From Thiomicrorhabdus sediminis (GTDB lineage Bacteria > Pseudomonadota > Gammaproteobacteria > Thiomicrospirales > Thiomicrospiraceae), in assembly GCF_005885815.1 (NCBI RefSeq), contig NZ_CP040602.1, positions 201,630-265,629 on the forward strand: DNA of 64,000 bases, given 5' to 3'. Positions 18,438 through 27,464 of this stretch are shown piece after piece. The position numbers were made by a program, and so were the translations under genes. The notes below the pieces were generated by a model. It saw nothing but the letters and a program-made list of their open reading frames with translations. It was not told the DNA's origin and made no database searches. How positions within the stretch are numbered: the first letter of the stretch is position 1; each line of letters begins with the position of its first letter.

Positions 18438-19502
18438 TTATTGGCGAGCGGTTTTTTTCAGTAAGGCGTGCTGGCTCAATACATGTAGGTCTCGCCAGGC
18501 GCGACCAAATTCAGAATCATTAAACACCACGAGCATGCCGACATGAGTTTTCAGCGTGTCTATCGCATGCAAGCAATTGTGGACCGCATCCAGACAAACC
18601 TGCTCAACCTCTTTAACTAATGCCTCATCCAAATTGCGATGCGTTACTAACGCCTGCCAGCTCTTATCGGCTGTGTGATAAAAGGCTTGCTGACTTTGTG
18701 AAAAACTTTGCATGGCTTGATGATAGGCTTGCTTGGTATCGGCTTGTGTGAAGGTCCCTTTCTGTTGGGAAAATTCAGCGAACAGTCTCAAGGCATTGCT
18801 AGCGATGCCCAAGGCCACGCTGGCAAAGGTCAAATGGGCAAGGCTCAGCAACGGGCAATAAAAGATCGGTTCATCAATTAGCGGTTCAGCAAATAAATTA
18901 AAGCTATAGCTTTTATCAATGCTTGTCGGTTCGATACTGAAATCATGGCTGCCGGTGGCTTGCATGCCCATTACCGACCAGGTGTCGTGGATGGTGACAT
19001 GCTCTTTGGCAACCGCGATGGAAATAATCTTGTCAGGCTCCTTATCGAGCTGGCAGTTCGCGGTAAACCAAGTGGCGTGATAAGCGCCACTGGCATAAGG
19101 CCAACGACCGGAAACGCGATATTGATCGGCAATGGTTTGAGCAGACCCTAACGGCGATCCTGAACCGGCAATGACGGCTTTTTCCGGGGTGAAGATCTGT
19201 GCTGCGGCGTCTTTTTCAATAAAACCGGAAAACAAACCGCCACCAGCACCAATCATCACCAGCCAGCCGGTGGCGCCATCCGCCGAGGCGATTTTTTCAA
19301 AGATTCTCAAGGCGCTCGGCAGATCGGCGCCTTGTCCATTATAGGCGCGGGCAATAAACAGGCGAAACAGCCGTAAATCGAATAAACCATCCAGCACTGC
19401 ATCGGTTAAATGGCCTTGTTGTGCGGCTATATGGGCATCTTGCCTGATTAGCGGCAAAAGGGAATCGACCTGATCCAACAGGTTGTCATTAGTGTTATTC
19501 AT
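18438..19502 (-). CDS. Acyl-CoA dehydrogenase-fold flavoprotein (possible flavin-dependent monooxygenase)
   Basis: A 354-residue protein with the acyl-CoA dehydrogenase fold: helical N domain (IASADGATGWLVMIG), beta domain (VSGRWPYASGAYHATWF, SVMGMQATGSHDF) and helical C domain. The pattern fits the subgroup that includes flavin monooxygenases such as DszC/HpaB-like enzymes, because the usual catalytic Glu region is not obvious and the GxWxYxSG signature is strong. Substrate unknown. It is followed by a small membrane protein gene 10 bp upstream on the same strand, possibly co-transcribed. Confidence 0.75.
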   Translation of the reverse strand: MNNTNDNLLDQVDSLLPLIRQDAHIAAQQGHLTDAVLDGLFDLRLFRLFIARAYNGQGADLPSALRIFEKIASADGATGWLVMIGAGGGLFSGFIEKDAAAQIFTPEKAVIAGSGSPLGSAQTIADQYRVSGRWPYASGAYHATWFTANCQLDKEPDKIISIAVAKEHVTIHDTWSVMGMQATGSHDFSIEPTSIDKSYSFNLFAEPLIDEPIFYCPLLSLAHLTFASVALGIASNALRLFAEFSQQKGTFTQADTKQAYHQAMQSFSQSQQAFYHTADKSWQALVTHRNLDEALVKEVEQVCLDAVHNCLHAIDTLKTHVGMLVVFNDSEFGRAWRDLHVLSQHALLKKTARQ

Positions 19503-19511
19503 GAAGCGTGA

Positions 19512-19793
19512 TTAGTTGCGGTTACGCCAGATTTTGGCCACGGCCTTGTCACTGCCTAAATAGGCGACACCTAAACAAATCAAACCGATACCACCGAATA
19601 GAACCATCGGGAAAAGACCGGCCATCTGGTCAATTTTGAGCGAAAAATATAAGGTCACGCCGGCAACAATCAAAAACAAGATCCCCATGATTTTCAGTAC
19701 GGTGCGATGGCTAGGTGCATATTGATAATCGCCCTCCGAGTTTTCCAGCGGGGTAAGAATAGGGGAAAACAGTTTTAATAGTAGGTTTTTCAT
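19512..19793 (-). CDS. Small two-helix membrane protein, unknown
   Basis: A 93-residue protein with two hydrophobic segments (about 34-53 and 59-80) and a basic C terminus. I do not recognise a family. The frame opens ten codons earlier (19823) but only the ATG at 19791-19793 has a ribosome site (AAGAG five bases upstream), so that start is chosen. It precedes the flavoprotein gene by 9 bp. Confidence 0.65.
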   Translation of the reverse strand: MKNLLLKLFSPILTPLENSEGDYQYAPSHRTVLKIMGILFLIVAGVTLYFSLKIDQMAGLFPMVLFGGIGLICLGVAYLGSDKAVAKIWRNRN

Positions 19794-19875
19794 GACGCTC
19801 TTAATAGTTAAGGTTGATACCATAAAGCATAGCGCAGAACAGGGGTTTATGGAATGGCTTGTTGCATAGATTAGC

Positions 19876-20772
19876 TTATTTACTGCTGCGCTGGCCGATG
19901 AGTCCAGCTGTCAGCATCACTCCGGTAAGAATCAGCAGTCCACCAAATAGCATATTGATATAAAAGCTTTCATCCAAAAACACATTGCCGAATAATACGC
20001 CGAAGATTGGCACCAGATAAGTCACCAGCATGGCGTGGCTGGGACGGGTTTGTTCGAGCAGACGGAAAAACAGGATAAAGGCAAAGCCGGTGCTCAAACC
20101 GCCTAAAGCCAAGACGCTCAGCCAGGCTCTAAGTGAAATGTCGTCATTGATGCCGAACCACAGCGCCACCGGCAGCATCATCAAACCACCCGTTAATAAG
20201 GTGCCCGATGCTACCAGCAGAGGTGGAATACCAATCAGGTGCTTTTTACTGTAATTGGTGAAAATGCCATAACATAAGGTGGCGCCGACGACAGCCAGTA
20301 TTGCAAGCAATTCAACGCTCATCCCGTCGATCAGTTGATGGCTGGTGACCACTATCACACCGATAAAACCGATCAATAAGCCGAACCAGGCAATGGCTGG
20401 TAGTCGGTGGGCAAATAATAAAGCGCCAATCGCCGCACCCCATAAAGGTGTGGTCGCATTTACAATCGACATCAGTCCGGCTTCGATATGCAACGCCGCA
20501 TAGGTAAATAAACTAAACGGAATCACCATATTGCCAAAGCCAACCAATGCCATGTTTTTCAATGTTTGGGTTTGTTGCGGGCGCGCTAAAGTCGCGAAGA
20601 ATTTGCGCCCCATCCAGACAAAAATCGGCAGTAACACCAAACCGCCGATAATAATGTGCAGGGAAGCCAGTTCAAAAGAGCCGAATTCCGGTGCGGCAAT
20701 ACGCATAAACAAAAACGAACCGCCCCACAGAGCCGATAAAATAAACAGTTCAAACAGGTGTTTAGGTGTCAT
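19876..20772 (-). CDS. EamA/DMT-superfamily metabolite exporter
   Basis: A 298-residue inner-membrane protein with ten predicted helices in two EamA repeats (about 5-140 and 155-290). Typical features are the N-terminal LSALWGGSFLFMRIAAPEFG and the second-repeat LEQTRPSHAMLVTYLVPIFGVLFG. Such proteins export amino acids, purines or other small metabolites; the substrate cannot be told. A GGAA site precedes the ATG. Confidence 0.9.
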   Translation of the reverse strand: MTPKHLFELFILSALWGGSFLFMRIAAPEFGSFELASLHIIIGGLVLLPIFVWMGRKFFATLARPQQTQTLKNMALVGFGNMVIPFSLFTYAALHIEAGLMSIVNATTPLWGAAIGALLFAHRLPAIAWFGLLIGFIGVIVVTSHQLIDGMSVELLAILAVVGATLCYGIFTNYSKKHLIGIPPLLVASGTLLTGGLMMLPVALWFGINDDISLRAWLSVLALGGLSTGFAFILFFRLLEQTRPSHAMLVTYLVPIFGVLFGNVFLDESFYINMLFGGLLILTGVMLTAGLIGQRSSK

Positions 20773-20847
20773 TTGGGTTCCGGTAAATGAGCAAAGAAAT
20801 GTTGCGCGTATTGTAATGGTTTGTTTGGGCGGTAAGTCGGTGAAATT

Positions 20848-21126
20848 TTATTTCAGTGAATAGGTCGCCTTGTTGTCTTTTTGCATGGCGATAACGACAA
20901 TATCGTCTACCTCTTGGTAATTGCTTTGAATGCCGTCTTCACTGGTGAAGGTTTCGGATTTATAGCCGATTCGGTGGCGCACTTCCTTAACGACAAAATC
21001 CTCCAAATCCACATTCACAATGTGACCCATTGTAGGCAACGACGAGGCGTTTCTGATTTTGATGGTTTTGATTCTGTGTGGTGGTTCTTGGTTATCGAAT
21101 GTTTGGAGGGTGTAATTTATTGTCAT
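20848..21126 (-). CDS. Hypothetical protein next to repeat copy A
   Basis: A 92-residue soluble, beta-rich looking protein with no recognised motif and no signal peptide. AAAGAG precedes the ATG at 21124-21126. It is an orphan immediately beside the repeat island, which suggests accessory DNA. It could be real or a weakly conserved gene; function unknown. Confidence 0.5.
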   Translation of the reverse strand: MTINYTLQTFDNQEPPHRIKTIKIRNASSLPTMGHIVNVDLEDFVVKEVRHRIGYKSETFTSEDGIQSNYQEVDDIVVIAMQKDNKATYSLK

Positions 21127-21255
21127 TAGATAGCTCTTTGTTTGAGTGGTTGTTTATCCCATTTTAATTGAGAAGCCTTTTTAATTATTGGTAAATCCTC
21201 AATTTTATCTATTAGGCTTCCCGTTACTATTTTTGCGTGCCCAAAAATAGTAACC

Positions 21256-21289
21256 ACAAACAAAGAACTTGGCTGAAGAGCCAAGAAAA
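21256..21289 (+). repeat. 34-bp module, first occurrence in copy A
   Basis: Begins ACAAACAAAGAACTT and contains the hairpin CTTGGCT-GAAG-AGCCAAG. It is absent from the same place in copies B and C, and matches 30 of 34 positions with 21692-21725. It lies just after the 13-bp hairpin. Confidence 0.8.
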
Positions 21290-21691
21290 AGGGCACCCTG
21301 CTGACGCAATCTATTTCACTAAACTTGTACGCTGAAAATCCTGAACTCGGCGAACAAGTACGCCTCAAACAGCAGGATTTCTTAAATGCGCCCTACGTTA
21401 AGTGAAATGAAGATTGCTTACAAAAGGGGACCAGTTCCGCGCACGTCATTTCCACGAAATGAAAAACAATCTATCGCGGGTTTTGAAAAAGATAAATCCA
21501 ATTGGGTTTAGGAAAAACGACTTTGACGCCAAAAATCCCTTTGGAATAAATAGTGCAGAGTTCTTAACGAAGTGAACGATTAAAAAATCTTGCTGTCCGA
21601 GCGTAGCGAGTTCAGGATTTTCAGTGAATGAGTTTTAGAACCTGCCTATTTATGGAGTAGGGTTCGTTTTTCGCTTACCTTTTGCCGAACA

Positions 21692-21725
21692 ACAAACAAA
21701 GAACTCGGCTGTAGAGACGAGAAAA
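21692..21725 (+). repeat. 34-bp module, second occurrence in copy A
   Basis: Direct repeat of 21256-21289, here placed in the loop of the right-hand hairpin. The outer stem changes from CTTG/CAAG to CTCG/CGAG, a compensated pair. Copies B and C have only a 6-nt loop at this place. Confidence 0.8.
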
Positions 21726-21834
21726 GGTAAGGTGAAGCCTATTAGATGAAGTTAAGGCAAATAAAGAAAATTAAAAAGGCTTCGCAATCAGGTTATTTAA
21801 TTTTACTCTGACCTCAATTGTTAGATTATTAGGG

Positions 21835-22420
21835 TTGAGAAGCCCTTTCTAGATTATCGTCATCCCTAATTTTCATATAGGGCTTCCCGTTACTTTATTT
21901 GCTTGCCCAAATAAAGTAACCAAACAAAAGGCACCCTGCTGACACTTTCTATTTCACTAAGCTTGTTTGCTGAAATTCCCGAACTCACTGCGCAAGCTTC
22001 GTTCGGACAGCGGGAATTTTTATACCCTCAAGGGGCACCTAGACCGCATCCTTCGCTAAGTGAAATAACGAAAGCTTACAAAAGGGGACCCGTTCCGCGC
22101 ACGCTATTTGGGTACAAAATAATGCAATTCATCGAGGGTTTAATTTTCCAACCAAATTTAATTGGATTTAAGAAAGAAGACTTTGACGCCAAAAGTCCCT
22201 TTGGAATAAATAGTGCAGAGTTCTTAACGAAATGAACGATGAAAAAATCCTGCTGTCCGAGCGTAGCGAGTTCAGGATTTTCAGTAAATGAGTTTTAGAA
22301 CCTGCCTATTTATGGAGCAGGGTGTCTTTTTTTGCCTACTTTGTTGGACAAGCAACAAAGTAGGGTGAAGCCTATTAGATGAAATTAAGGCAAAGAAAAG
22401 AAATTAAAAAGGCTTCGCAA
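21835..22420 (+). repeat. Structured palindromic repeat element, copy B (586 bp)
   Basis: Bounded by TTGAGAAGCC (21835-21844) and GGCTTCGCAA (22411-22420), 47 bp after copy A in the same orientation. The 13-bp hairpin is GTTACTTTATTTG / CAAATAAAGTAAC (21889-21901 with 21908-21920), with two base pairs changed relative to A and C and both compensated. Further stems: 21973-21981/22011-22019 (9 bp), 22245-22252/22273-22280, and CCTACTTTGTTG / CAACAAAGTAGG (22335-22346 with 22353-22364). GGCACCCTGCT (21930-21940) and AGCAGGGTGTC (22316-22326) face each other across the element. The right half is nearly identical to copies A and C. Confidence 0.92.
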
Positions 22421-22425
22421 TTAGA

Positions 22426-22988
22426 TTAGTTTTCCTCTGAAGCCATCTCTTCGTGTGTTTTTACATATTGAGCAGCTTGACCAAATGTTTCCATGAGATT
22501 GAATACTGTTTCTAAAGACATTAATTTCATATCTTTTAGTTCGTAGGGGTATCTCCAATCATTAAAAGGTTGGGCGTGCCCTGATTTGCCTGACAAAGCT
22601 AATTCGTTTAATTCACTTTCAAACACTTTACGTCTTTTAGTTAAGGCGTTTGTCAATGGTATCCCTGTGTTGTTATTGTGCATACCAATGATGATTTCTT
22701 GTAATTGAGGTGTTATCTTTTTCCATAGTAAATTGAGCTTATGTCCATGCATTTCTCGTTCCACATCTTCTCGGTTTTAGTCGATTTGAATACGAAAAAT
22801 TTGACTAATAATTCTAAAGAAAAAGAAGCGCAAGTCATTGCAGGAAATAAATAACGAGGGTCATTCATGTGTTCAATGTTATTTTGAATGATTTGTGCTG
22901 TATTGGCATAAGATACAGCGATACCGAAAATATCATTTGCTTCAAAATCGCCATCGGGAATTAAAAGTAAAGAAGAAGTATTTATCAT
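22426..22988 (-). pseudogene. Frameshifted HEPN-like protein gene
   Basis: Two overlapping minus-strand frames (22988 to 22713, then 22764 to 22426) look like one gene. The first frame carries SFSLELLVKFFVFKSTKTE and then loses sense; the second resumes as DVEREMHGHKLNLLWKKI. The joined product (about 185 residues) has the pattern of HEPN-type proteins: a helix with SLELLVKFF, then HGHKLNLLW, then a conserved NDWRYPYE stretch. Family assignment is moderate. The shift lies near 22760-22775 and no slippery heptamer is evident, so I call it a disrupted gene or a sequence error. It abuts copy B. Confidence 0.7.
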
Positions 22989-23050
22989 TCAAGTTTCTCT
23001 AGTCGTTGAATAAAGCACTTTTTGATGGTATCTGTACAATCATGCCAATA

Positions 23051-23095
23051 AAAAAGGCCAGAAAAAATTAATCTTAATTTAATTCTAGCCTTTTT
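23051..23095 (-). terminator. Terminator of metH
   Basis: On the minus strand a 13-bp stem (23083-23095 with 23051-23063, one G-U pair) with a 19-nt loop ends in a T-run. It lies 26 bp after the metH stop. Confidence 0.85.
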
Positions 23096-23120
23096 ATCAA
23101 AAGTCATCAGTATTCAAAGA

Positions 23121-26100
23121 TTACTGTGCAAAATCCTCAGGATCATAACCCAAATTCGGTGCCAACCATTTCTCAGCTTCTTCAACCGACCACCCCTTAC
23201 GTTTGGCATAGTCTTCCACCTGATCTCGACCCACCGAACCGATACCAAAATACTTGGATTCCGGATGTGAGAAATACACGCCGGAAACCGCAGCGGTTGG
23301 AGTCATGGCATAGCTTTCGGTCAAATCCAAACCAATCGCTTCAGAGGGCTTCAACAATTCCCAAATCGTACCTTTTTCCGAGTGTTCCGGGCAGGCCGGA
23401 TAACCCGGTGCAGGGCGGATACCTTGGTATTTCTCACGGATCAACGCTTCGTTATCCAGATCTTCATCCGGCGCATAACCCCATTCGTCCTTACGCACCA
23501 TCTCGTGTAAGGTTTCGGCAAAGGCTTCGGCAAAACGGTCGGCGAGGGCTTTTAGCATAATGGCTTCATAGTCGTTATGCTCGGCTTCGAATTCGGCGGC
23601 TTTTTCATCACAACCGATACCACCGGATACCGCAAATAGACCGACATAATCGGCAATGCCTGTGTCCTTAGGTGCGACGTAATCACTCAAGCACTGGTTA
23701 TAACCGCCGCGTTTTTTCTCCGCCTGCTGACGTAGATTGTGCAGAACGGTCAGCACTTCACTGCGCGACTCGTCGGTATAGACTTCGATATCGTCACCAA
23801 TCGCATTGGCCGGATAGAAGCCGTATACCGCTTTGGCGGTGAGCCATTTCTCTGAAATGATTTTTTCCAGCATCGCTTGCGCATCTTTATAGACCTTACG
23901 CGCTTCTTCACCGACTACCTTGTCGTCCAGAATGCGCGGGAACAGACCGTGCAGCTCCCACGATTGGAAGAACGGCGACCAGTCGAAACGCTCAAGCAGT
24001 TTTTCCAGCGGGAAGTCTTCAATGACGCGCTCGCCCAAGAAAGACGGTTTAACCGGTGTGTAGCCGTTCCAGTCGATGTCGATACGGTTTTCACGCGCCT
24101 TATTGATCGGCACACGTTTGACCTGTTTGGCGCGGGCTTTACGCTCTTCACGCACGGTTTCATATTCGGCGCGAATCTTGGCGGCAAAATCGGCTTTCAA
24201 ATCGTTTGAAATCAAGCTTTGTGCAACCCCCACGGCACGCGAGGCATCTTTTACATAAACCACCGGATGCTCGTATTGCGGCTCGATTTTCACCGCGGTA
24301 TGCGCTTTTGATGTGGTCGCGCCACCAATCAGCAACGGCAGATCCATGCCGCGCTCCTGCATCAATTTGGCGACATTGACCATCTCTTCCAGAGACGGGG
24401 TAATCAGACCGGAAAGCCCGATGACATTGGCACCTTCGGCAACGGCGGTATCGAGAATCTTCTCGGCAGGCACCATCACACCCAAATCAATCACCTCGAA
24501 GTTATTGCACTGCAATACCACGCCGACAATGTTCTTACCGATATCGTGTACGTCACCCTTAACGGTCGCCATAACGATCTTACCTTGCTGCTGACCTTCG
24601 GTTTTAGCCGCCAGCAAATAAGGGTCAAGATAGGCCACCGCGCGTTTCATCACTCGCGCCGATTTCACCACCTGTGGCAGGAACATCTTGCCGGAACCGA
24701 ACAGGTCACCGACCACGTTCATGCCGTCCATCAATGGCCCTTCGATAACCGCCAGACCTGAACCGAGTTTTTGATAGGCTTCTTCGGTATCGTCTTCGAT
24801 AAAGTCGGTAATTCCCTTCACCAAGGCATGTTCCAGACGTTTTTCCACAGAGGCTTCACGCCAAGCGGTGTCTTGCACCTTGCCTGCGGCGGAACCGTCG
24901 CCACGGAACTCTTCGGCGACTTCCAACAGGCGTTCACCGGCTTCCGGGTCTTTATTCAAAATCACGTCTTCAACGGCTAGGCGAAGTTTCTCCGGCAGGT
25001 CATCGTAAATCGCCATTTGACCGGCGTTAACGATACCCATGTCCATGCCTTCTTTAATGGCGTAGTACAAGAATACCGAATGAATCGCTTCACGCACCGG
25101 GTTATTACCACGGAACGAGAAGGAGACATTGGAAACCCCACCGGAAATCTTGGCGTGCGGCAGGTTGGCTTTAATCCAGGTCACCGCATTGATGAAATCC
25201 AGACCGTAGTTGTTGTGTTCTTCGATACCGGTCGCCACCGCAAAGATATTCGGGTCGAAAATAATGTCTTGCGGCAAAAAGCCGACTTTCTGGGTCAATA
25301 CCTCATAAGAGCGTTTACAGATTTCGATCTTGCGCTCAAGGGTATCGGCCTGTCCGGTTTCATCGAATGCCATCACAATCGCTGCGGCACCGTATTTTTT
25401 CACCAGCTTGGCGTGTTTGATAAAGGCTTCTTCCCCTTCTTTCAACGAGATTGAGTTGACCACGCCTTTACCCTGAATGCACTGCAGACCGGCTTCGATA
25501 ACGTCCCATTTTGAGGAGTCGATCATAATCGGCACACGCGAGGCTTCCGGTTCCGATGCCAATAGGTTCAGGAAGCGCACCATGCAGGCTTTGGCATCGA
25601 GCATCCCTTCGTCCATATTGACATCGATAATCTGCGCGCCGTCTTGCACTTGGCGCACCGCGATATCGATGGCTTCGTCGTAGTTCTCTTCGATAATCAG
25701 GCGCTTGAACAAAGCCGAACCGGTGACGTTGTTACGTTCACCGACATTGACGAACAGCGAATCTTCATCGATATTCAACGGTTCAAGGCCGGATAGACGA
25801 CAGGCCGGTTTGATTTGTGGCAATGGACGCGCCGGGCTAGCTAAAGCCGCTTCGGCCATGGCTTCGACATGGTCGGGGGTGGTTCCACAACAGCCACCGA
25901 TAATATTGATCCAGCCGTGTTCCGCCCAGTGTTTGATCTCGGCGGCCATCTGCTCCGGGGATTCGTCGTATTCACCAAACTCGTTCGGCAGACCGGCATT
26001 CGGGTGAATCGATACATAGGTTTCACAAACGCGGCTCAGTTCCTGTACATAAGGGCGTAACTCTTCCGGCCCAAGCGCACAGTTCAAACCGACCGACAAA

Positions 26101-26831
26101 GGTTCGGCATGAGCCACGGCGTTATAGAAGGCTTCGGTGGTTTGACCGGAAAGAGTTCTGCCACTTGCGTCAGTGATTGTTCCACTTAATTGGATAGGCA
26201 CTTCATAACCGACTTCGCCTTCGACTTCCTTAACCGCGAAAATAGCGGCCTTGGCGTTTAACGTATCGAAAACCGTCTCGATCAAAATGGTATCAACGCC
26301 ACCTTTCAATAAGGCATGGGTCGCCTGTTTATAGGCGGTGACCAGTTCATCGAACGAGGTGTTGCGGAAGCCCGGATCATTAACGTCCGGCGAGATTGAC
26401 GCGGTACGGTTGGTCGGCCCCAATACACCGGTGACAAAACGCGGTTTGCCGTCTTCGGCCTCGGCGATATCGCAGGCCTCGCGTGCTACCAGAGCCGCCT
26501 GAGTGTTGATCTCTTCAACATAGGCCTGCATATCGTAATCGGCCTGTGCGATGGTGGTGGCGTTGAACGAGTTGGTTTCGATGATATCGGCACCTTGACG
26601 CAAGAATTGCAAATGGATGTCACGAATCACATCCGGTTTGGTGATGACCAGAATATCGTTATTGCCCTTGATATCCATCGGGTAGTCGGCAAAACGCTCG
26701 CCACGAAAGTCCTCTTCGCTTAGATTCAAATTCTGAATCATGGTTCCCATAGCACCATCTAAAACAACAACACGTTGTTGAAGCAGTTGGCGAAGGGTTG
26801 CGATGCGTTGTGTGCGGTTTGCGTCAGTCAT
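23121..26831 (-). CDS. metH: Cobalamin-dependent methionine synthase
   Basis: MetH transfers a methyl group from methyltetrahydrofolate to homocysteine through cobalamin. The order of modules is complete: homocysteine-binding domain (DGAMGTMIQ, Zn ligands in GLNCALG and GGCCGTTP), pterin-binding domain (about 350-620, [13 protein letters not shown]), B12 cap and B12-binding domain ([11 protein letters not shown] supplies the axial His), and the AdoMet reactivation domain ([14 protein letters not shown]). The open frame runs to 26945, but the ATG at 26829-26831 gives [10 protein letters not shown] and 1236 residues, the usual length. The cell must obtain cobalamin. No B12 or SAM riboswitch was recognised upstream. 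Confidence 0.98.
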   Translation of the reverse strand: MTDANRTQRIATLRQLLQQRVVVLDGAMGTMIQNLNLSEEDFRGERFADYPMDIKGNNDILVITKPDVIRDIHLQFLRQGADIIETNSFNATTIAQADYDMQAYVEEINTQAALVAREACDIAEAEDGKPRFVTGVLGPTNRTASISPDVNDPGFRNTSFDELVTAYKQATHALLKGGVDTILIETVFDTLNAKAAIFAVKEVEGEVGYEVPIQLSGTITDASGRTLSGQTTEAFYNAVAHAEPLSVGLNCALGPEELRPYVQELSRVCETYVSIHPNAGLPNEFGEYDESPEQMAAEIKHWAEHGWINIIGGCCGTTPDHVEAMAEAALASPARPLPQIKPACRLSGLEPLNIDEDSLFVNVGERNNVTGSALFKRLIIEENYDEAIDIAVRQVQDGAQIIDVNMDEGMLDAKACMVRFLNLLASEPEASRVPIMIDSSKWDVIEAGLQCIQGKGVVNSISLKEGEEAFIKHAKLVKKYGAAAIVMAFDETGQADTLERKIEICKRSYEVLTQKVGFLPQDIIFDPNIFAVATGIEEHNNYGLDFINAVTWIKANLPHAKISGGVSNVSFSFRGNNPVREAIHSVFLYYAIKEGMDMGIVNAGQMAIYDDLPEKLRLAVEDVILNKDPEAGERLLEVAEEFRGDGSAAGKVQDTAWREASVEKRLEHALVKGITDFIEDDTEEAYQKLGSGLAVIEGPLMDGMNVVGDLFGSGKMFLPQVVKSARVMKRAVAYLDPYLLAAKTEGQQQGKIVMATVKGDVHDIGKNIVGVVLQCNNFEVIDLGVMVPAEKILDTAVAEGANVIGLSGLITPSLEEMVNVAKLMQERGMDLPLLIGGATTSKAHTAVKIEPQYEHPVVYVKDASRAVGVAQSLISNDLKADFAAKIRAEYETVREERKARAKQVKRVPINKARENRIDIDWNGYTPVKPSFLGERVIEDFPLEKLLERFDWSPFFQSWELHGLFPRILDDKVVGEEARKVYKDAQAMLEKIISEKWLTAKAVYGFYPANAIGDDIEVYTDESRSEVLTVLHNLRQQAEKKRGGYNQCLSDYVAPKDTGIADYVGLFAVSGGIGCDEKAAEFEAEHNDYEAIMLKALADRFAEAFAETLHEMVRKDEWGYAPDEDLDNEALIREKYQGIRPAPGYPACPEHSEKGTIWELLKPSEAIGLDLTESYAMTPTAAVSGVYFSHPESKYFGIGSVGRDQVEDYAKRKGWSVEEAEKWLAPNLGYDPEDFAQ

Positions 26832-27464
26832 GGTTTTGCCGTTTCTGTTGGTTTTTAAAATCTTTAACACTCGGTTTCGGGTGTTCGGGGTCAATAAAAG
26901 CGAGTATTTTAACTCAAAACCGATTGAAAACCTAAGAGTAAGCAAAAGCTTCTAATTCTTTAAATTTCGTTGTACCGCTTTGGTTTAAAGCAGGGGCAGA
27001 ATAACTCTGATGTGAATTGCAATGGATATGATCGGTGCTTTATTGATTGTCTGAAAATGGTTTAAAAAAAGAAATTAAAAGGCTTTTCGCTTGATTATAT
27101 TAAAACGTGTGGTTTGGCAAGTGGTAAGGGGCTTATTAACTCCTAGTTATTAAATCGTGTCTGATAGTTATTTTTGCCTAAATTTTCCTAGCGCAGAAAT
27201 CGAATTTGTTTAGTATTAGTTTTTTCAAAACGGGTTTTTTTAGATAAAAAATGACTGGTGTCATTGTCTTTCTATAAAGATGAATTTAATAAGCACGAAA
27301 TAGTTATTTGTGAATTTTTTTTAGAGTTGTCTGTATAAAAAAGTTTGCAAATAGTTGTTTTCAGTGAATAATCAAAAAAATAATAATAATAAAGTCACTT
27401 TGAGTGTCGGCGACAAAGTGTGGATTGAACCTGTTTGGCTCGATCCTTTAGAGGAGCGTAACCT
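26832..27464. other. 633-bp divergent intergenic region metH/chemoreceptor
   Basis: AT-rich and non-coding. It must hold the metH promoter, and a sigma28-like promoter for the chemoreceptor at 27390-27416. A short hairpin CACCCG-AAAC-CGAGTG (minus strand, near 26868-26883) lies in the metH leader but matches no riboswitch I know. The sequence AAATTAAAAGGCTTTTCGC near 27072 faintly resembles the end of the repeat family. Confidence 0.5.
27390..27416 (+). promoter_or_regulatory. Sigma28 (FliA)-like promoter of the chemoreceptor
   Basis: TAAA (27390-27393), 15 bp, then GGCGACAA (27409-27416), matching six of eight positions of the FliA consensus GCCGATAA. This is the expected class for a chemoreceptor gene. 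A 7-bp inverted repeat CACTTTG / CAAAGTG (27396-27402, 27414-27420) overlaps it. Confidence 0.5.

Larger units (their letters stand above)
21168..21787 (+). repeat. Structured palindromic repeat element, copy A (620 bp)
   Basis: Bounded by TTGAGAAGCC (21168-21177) and GGCTTCGCAA (21778-21787); the terminal complementarity extends to 19 bases with one mismatch. Inside are two GAAGCC...GGCTTC hairpins at the ends, a 13-bp hairpin (21223-21235 with 21242-21254), an 8-bp stem (21336-21343 with 21373-21380), a conserved core ending GTTCCGCGCACG near 21442, a variable middle, a second core starting CTTTGACGCC near 21520, a stem at 21585-21592/21613-21620 and a 10-bp stem (21674-21683 with 21722-21731). 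Copy A also holds a duplicated 34-bp module. No credible gene is present. Confidence 0.92.

Noticed and set aside
21126-21368. 80-codon minus-strand open frame in copy A
   Set aside because: It runs through the hairpins of the element and has no equivalent in copies B and C.
21963-22235. 90-codon open frame inside repeat copy B
   Set aside because: In copies A and C the same stretch is interrupted or differs in frame; conservation is at the nucleotide and stem level, so it is a by-product of the repeat.
21168-22420. CRISPR array or tandem satellite
   Set aside because: The repeats are two long composite elements with inverted ends, not short regular repeats with spacers.
26868-26930. Riboswitch (B12, SAM or SAH) in the metH leader
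   Set aside because: Only one short imperfect hairpin is present; none of the conserved core sequences of these classes can be seen.
26832-26945. N-terminal extension of metH to 26945
   Set aside because: It would add 38 residues not expected in MetH; the internal ATG gives the standard start and length.
27070-27095. Degenerate end of the repeat family
   Set aside because: AAATTAAAAGGCTTTTCGC resembles the right end of copies A and B, but there is no partner end or internal stem nearby.
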